This document shows, one piece after another, positions 60,480 to 64,000 of a stretch of DNA of 64,000 bases. Source of the DNA: Viridibacterium silvisoli (GTDB taxonomy: Bacteria; Pseudomonadota; Gammaproteobacteria; Burkholderiales; Rhodocyclaceae); the NCBI RefSeq assembly GCF_036017035.1, contig NZ_JAYXHS010000001.1, positions 1,364,001 through 1,428,000 on the forward strand. The letters are read 5' to 3'. Positions within the stretch are counted from its first letter, which is position 1, and each line of letters begins with the position of its first letter. The translations under genes were made by a program, and so were the position numbers. The notes under the pieces were generated by a model. The model ran no database searches. It saw only the letters and a list, made by a program, of their open reading frames with translations, and was not told the origin of the DNA.

Positions 60480-61996
60480 GCACCGCAAGCATTTTCGCTT
60501 CGCACAAGGTGCGCACGTCTTTTGCGCTCGCCGTCTTGCCGGCCCTGCTGGCAGCCTGTGTCTCCAGCTCCGGTATCGCGCCGAAAGCCGAGACCCGCCA
60601 ACTGGCACAGCAGCCGCTGGCCGCAGTCGCAGGTGTAGCCGTCGCACCGCAGAGCGAACGCTGGTGGGAAGTCTTTGGTGACACCCAGCTCAACGAGCTG
60701 GTCACGGCCGCGCTGAAAGACAACCCGAGCCTGGCCGTCGCACAAGCGCGGGCCGAGCGCGCCAACATCGTCATCCGCGGCGCCGAGGCCGCCTACGGCC
60801 CGAACGTCACGCTGAGTGGCCAGCCGATGATGCAGCGCTTCCAGGAGCACTACATCTACCCGGCGCCGCTGGCAGGTACCGTCGGCACGAACAATCGTTT
60901 CGGCCTCGACTTCTCGGGTGAAATCGATTTCTGGGGCAAGCATCGCGCAGCCCTGCACAACGCGCAGGCGCTGGAAAAACTGGCGATTGCCGAGTACCAG
61001 GCCTCGCGTCTGCTGATCGCCTCCTCGCTGGTGCGTGGCTGGGGCGAGCTGGACCGCCTGACGCGCCAGCACCAACTCGTCGAGCGCCAGTTGCAGGTGC
61101 GTGAAGAATCCCTTGGCTTGCTGAAATTGCGCGAGAAGGCCGGCTTCGAGCCGGGCGTCGAGCGCGCCCAAGGCGAGGTCAGCACGGCATCGCTGCGTGC
61201 CGAACTGCGCACGCTGGAAGAGCGCGCCATATTGCAACGTCATCTCGTTGCCGTACTGGCCGGGCGTGAGCCGGGCGAGGGCGACAAGCTGCGTTTGCCG
61301 AGCATGCGCGAAGTACCTGCCAGCCTGCCGGCGCAATTGCCAGCCGAGTTGCTGGCACGTCGCCCGGACGTGGCGGCGAGTCGCTGGCGCGTCGAGGCGG
61401 CCACGCAGGATGCGGCTGTGACCAAGGCAAGCTTCTATCCCAACGTCAATCTGGTGGGCTTCCTCGGCTTCCAGTCGCTGGGGCTCGAGAACTGGTTGCT
61501 GATGGGCTCGCGCACGTTCAGCGTCGGCCCGGTCATCAGCCTGCCGGTCTTCGATGCAGGCCGTCTGCGCGCCACTTATGGCATGAAGACCACCGACATC
61601 GATGCGGCTGTCGCGCAGTACAACCAGAGCCTGCTCGATGGCTTGCGTGAGATCGTCGACGACCTCACGCAGTTGCAGGGAACGGCGCTGGCGCAGGTCG
61701 AGCAGCAAACGGTGCTGGATAAATCGCGCGAAGTGGAAAGCATGCTGGGTCGGCGCGAGACCCGCGGCCTCATCAACCGCATCCCGGTGCTCAATGCCAG
61801 CGTGCAACGCCTGACGGCCGAGCGCGCCATGGTGGATCTGGCCGCGCGTCGCTTCGACACCTCCGTACAACTCATCCGTGCCACCGGTGGTGATGGCGCC
61901 GCGGCATTGCCCGCCCTTTTGCCACCGACACAACAGACCAGCACACAACCGGCGGCTCCGACCCGCGCTGCAGCAGAACAGAAGGAACAGTCATGA
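60476..61996 (+). CDS. Outer-membrane efflux lipoprotein, NodT/OprM family
   Basis: 506 aa with a lipobox LLAAC (Cys28 lipidated). Two TolC-like repeats are visible; LAVAQARAERANIVIRGAEA, FSGEIDFWGKHRAALHNAQA, RPDVAASRWRVEAATQDAAV, KASFYPNVNLVGFLGF and LPVFDAGRLRATYGMKTTDI are characteristic. It forms the trimeric outer-membrane channel of a tripartite pump with the next two gene products. A Thr/Ala/Gln-rich C-terminal tail extends past the channel. Four-base overlaps join it to the genes on both sides. Confidence 0.94.
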   Translation: MSTASIFASHKVRTSFALAVLPALLAACVSSSGIAPKAETRQLAQQPLAAVAGVAVAPQSERWWEVFGDTQLNELVTAALKDNPSLAVAQARAERANIVIRGAEAAYGPNVTLSGQPMMQRFQEHYIYPAPLAGTVGTNNRFGLDFSGEIDFWGKHRAALHNAQALEKLAIAEYQASRLLIASSLVRGWGELDRLTRQHQLVERQLQVREESLGLLKLREKAGFEPGVERAQGEVSTASLRAELRTLEERAILQRHLVAVLAGREPGEGDKLRLPSMREVPASLPAQLPAELLARRPDVAASRWRVEAATQDAAVTKASFYPNVNLVGFLGFQSLGLENWLLMGSRTFSVGPVISLPVFDAGRLRATYGMKTTDIDAAVAQYNQSLLDGLREIVDDLTQLQGTALAQVEQQTVLDKSREVESMLGRRETRGLINRIPVLNASVQRLTAERAMVDLAARRFDTSVQLIRATGGDGAAALPALLPPTQQTSTQPAAPTRAAAEQKEQS

Positions 61997-63195
61997 GTGA
62001 CACACCAAACAACAACGCAAACGCCAACGACGTCATCAAGGCGGATGCAGCAGCAGCCAAGGGCAGCAACCGTCGCCGTGGCATGGTGCGCCTGGCGATC
62101 ATCTTCATCCTGCTGGGCGGGGTGGCTTTCGCGTGGTGGTTCCTCGTGATGCGCAATCACGAAAGTACTGACGACGCGTACGTGTCGTCGCACATCGTGC
62201 TGGTTACCCCGCAGGTGGGTGGCACGGTCACGTCGGTGGAGGTCGACGACACGCAGAGCGTGCATGCCGGTGACGTGCTGGTACGCCTCGACCCGGTCGA
62301 TGCACAACTGGTCCTGAACCAGGCGGAGACGGCACTGGCGCAAAGCGTGCGTGAGCTGCGCGGTGTGTATGCCAACCTCAATACCTTGGGCGAAAGCGTC
62401 AGGGTGCGCGAGGCCGAGCTGGCACGCCAGACAGACCTGCTCGAACGTCGTCGCTCGCTTGCCGGTACCGGTGCGGTGGCGCAGGAAGAAGTCGATCAGG
62501 CCAGCGAAGCGGTGAAGACCGCACGTGCGGCCTTGCAGGTGGCGCGTGAGCAGAAGGAAGCCGCCAGCGTGCAGACCGAGAACCTGAAGATCGAAGACCA
62601 CCCGGCCGTGCTGCGCGCAGCGAGCAAGGTCGAGGAAGCCTATGTCGCCGTGTCGCGCACCACGCTGCGTGCGCCGCTGGATGGTGTCGTGGCACGCCGC
62701 AATGTGCAGGCAGGTCAGCGCGTCGCCGCCGGCGCGCCGCTGCTGGCCGTGGTGCCGCTCAACGATGTGTGGGTGGATGCCAACTTCAAGGAATCGCAGT
62801 TGCGCGAGATGCGTGTCGGCCAGCCCGTGAAGTTGCGTGCCGATATGTATGGCAGCAAGGTCGACTATGACGGCCGCGTAGCGGGCGTGTCTGCAGGAAC
62901 GGGTGGCGTGTTCTCGCTGCTGCCGGCGCAGAACGCCACGGGCAACTGGATCAAGGTGGTGCAGCGTGTGCCGGTGCGCATCGAGTTGAACCCCGAGCAG
63001 GTGAGGGCGCATCCGTTGCGCGTCGGCTTGTCGGTGGCCGCTGAAGTGGATGTGCGCGATGTGCAGGGCCAGGCCATTGCTGCTGACAAGGCCGCTGCGC
63101 CGGTGCCGCTGGCCAGCGTCGATGAAGCGGCGTTGAAGACGGCGCATGAGCGCGTCGCGAAGATCATTCACGACAATCTCGGCCGCAAGAGCTGA
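61993..63195 (+). CDS. emrA: Periplasmic adaptor of the EmrA/HlyD family
   Basis: 400 aa. An N-terminal transmembrane segment at about 30-52 (RLAIIFILLGGVAFAWWFLV) is followed by NHESTDDAYVSSHIVLVTPQ, the EmrA start of the barrel-lipoyl core, a long coiled coil (about 105-210) and FKESQLREMRVGQPVKLRAD. It bridges the EmrB pump in the inner membrane to the NodT-type channel. The start overlaps the previous stop (ATGA). Confidence 0.94.
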   Translation: MSDTPNNNANANDVIKADAAAAKGSNRRRGMVRLAIIFILLGGVAFAWWFLVMRNHESTDDAYVSSHIVLVTPQVGGTVTSVEVDDTQSVHAGDVLVRLDPVDAQLVLNQAETALAQSVRELRGVYANLNTLGESVRVREAELARQTDLLERRRSLAGTGAVAQEEVDQASEAVKTARAALQVAREQKEAASVQTENLKIEDHPAVLRAASKVEEAYVAVSRTTLRAPLDGVVARRNVQAGQRVAAGAPLLAVVPLNDVWVDANFKESQLREMRVGQPVKLRADMYGSKVDYDGRVAGVSAGTGGVFSLLPAQNATGNWIKVVQRVPVRIELNPEQVRAHPLRVGLSVAAEVDVRDVQGQAIAADKAAAPVPLASVDEAALKTAHERVAKIIHDNLGRKS

Positions 63196-63197
63196 TC

Positions 63198-64000
63198 ATG
63201 GCCGAGCCGCAAGCTCCCGCTCCGCTCGAAGGCAGCCAGCGCATGCTGGCGACGCTGGCGCTATCGCTGGCCACCTTCATGAACGTGCTCGACACCTCGA
63301 TCGCCAACGTGTCGCTGCCGGCAATTGCCGGGGACATGGGCGTGGCACCGAATCAGGGGACCTGGGTCATTACCTCGTTCGCCGTGGCCAATGCCGTCTC
63401 GGTGCCATTGACGGGCTGGCTCACGCAGCGCTTCGGTCAGGTGCGCCTGTTCGTGGCCTCTGTGATCCTGTTCACGATCGCGTCCTTCCTGTGCGGCGTG
63501 GCGACCACGCTACCGATGCTGATTGCATTCCGCATCCTGCAGGGGGCGGTAGCGGGGCCGATGATTCCCTTGTCGCAGTCGCTGCTCCTGTCCAGCTATC
63601 CGAAATCGATGTCCGGCACCGCCTTCGCCGCCTGGTCGATGACGACGCTGATTGCGCCTGTCATGGGGCCGCTGTTGGGTGGCTGGATCTCCGACAACTT
63701 CTCCTGGCCGTGGATCTTCTACGTGAACATTCCGGCGGGCATTCTCGCCAGCTGGGTGGTGTGGCGCATCTTCAAGACGCGCGAGACGCCGACGCGCAAA
63801 TTGCCGATCGACATGATTGGTCTGGGCCTGCTCGTGGTGTGGGTGAGTTGCCTGCAACTGACGCTCGACAAAGGCAAGGAGCTCGACTGGTTCAATTCCG
63901 GCGAGATCGTTGCACTGGCGGCGACGGCACTGGTTGGCTTCTGCTTCTTCATCGTCTGGGAGCGCGGCGAGGAGCACCCGGTGGTCGATCTGTCCTTGTT
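63198..64000 (+). CDS. emrB: EmrB-type drug:proton antiporter (DHA2 MFS), truncated by the window end
   Basis: The first 267 codons are present; the gene continues past the window. EmrB-family marks are LATFMNVLDTSIANVSLPAI, QGTWVITSFAVANAVSVPLT, FRILQGAVAGPMIPLSQSLL and WIFYVNIPAGI, with the expected 14-helix hydrophobicity. It is the inner-membrane pump of the operon; hydrophobic drugs, uncouplers or phenolics are typical substrates of the family. Confidence 0.95.
   Translation, partial: MAEPQAPAPLEGSQRMLATLALSLATFMNVLDTSIANVSLPAIAGDMGVAPNQGTWVITSFAVANAVSVPLTGWLTQRFGQVRLFVASVILFTIASFLCGVATTLPMLIAFRILQGAVAGPMIPLSQSLLLSSYPKSMSGTAFAAWSMTTLIAPVMGPLLGGWISDNFSWPWIFYVNIPAGILASWVVWRIFKTRETPTRKLPIDMIGLGLLVVWVSCLQLTLDKGKELDWFNSGEIVALAATALVGFCFFIVWERGEEHPVVDLSL

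Overview
The window looks like a high-GC betaproteobacterium. The housekeeping genes point there: the proteobacterial-type gshA next to gshB, a gshA-gshB-EIIA(Man)-HPr-EI series typical of betaproteobacterial regulatory PTS loci, and the order ribE-ribBA-ribH-nusB-thiL. I cannot place it below class level. No tRNA, rRNA, CRISPR array, integrase or transposase gene was recognised.

Layout. 1-5.9 kb: a periplasmic solute-binding protein, pgpA, a secreted heparinase II/III-like protein, a small hypothetical and glpD. 6.2-47.4 kb: one long, tightly packed, same-strand locus encoding a phage-tail-like contractile injection system (CIS, of the Afp/PVC/eCIS lineage). 47.5-48.1 kb: a lipoprotein. 48.1-53.9 kb (minus strand): EI, HPr, EIIA(Man), a degenerate M48-like membrane protein, gshB and gshA. 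54.2-57.9 kb (plus): riboflavin genes, nusB and thiL. 58.0-59.7 kb (minus): a PhyH-type dioxygenase and dusA. 59.9-64.0 kb (plus): a MarR-controlled tripartite efflux operon (MarR, NodT/OprM-type lipoprotein, EmrA, EmrB), with emrB running off the window.

The injection system. In order the locus has a small protein, a DUF4255 (Pvc16-like) cap/terminator protein, a beta-sandwich protein, sheath 1, tube 1, sheath 2, tube 2, a CIS_tube/Pvc7-like protein with a glycine-rich tail, a Pvc6-sized protein, separate gp27-like and gp5-like spike genes, a protein with a C-terminal hydrophobic segment, gp25, gpJ, gpI, two tiny proteins carrying halves of PKD domains, three paralogous baseplate/fibre proteins of 302, 715 and 1638 aa, a tape-measure-like protein, a AAA+ ATPase, and then probable cargo and accessory genes. 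The cargo candidates are a 1738-aa multidomain protein, a DUF4157-glucosaminidase-like protein, a DUF4157-OmpA protein and a signal-less M6-type metalloprotease. TPR and HEAT-like small proteins sit among them. There is no capsid, terminase, lysis or integrase gene and no TssJLM or ClpV, so it is neither a prophage nor a T6SS.

Regulation and architecture. A near-consensus sigma54 promoter (6210-6225) lies 25 nt before the first CIS start codon at the inferred transcription start, and two GGGTCG-N4-CGACCC palindromes lie about 110 and 170 bp upstream, where an enhancer-binding protein would bind. The operon is punctuated by two families of inverted repeats at about 15.0, 15.9, 24.7 and 32.1-32.3 kb. 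The most unusual coding feature is that PKD-like domains appear to be cut at the same loop across three consecutive genes (23.0-23.8 kb).
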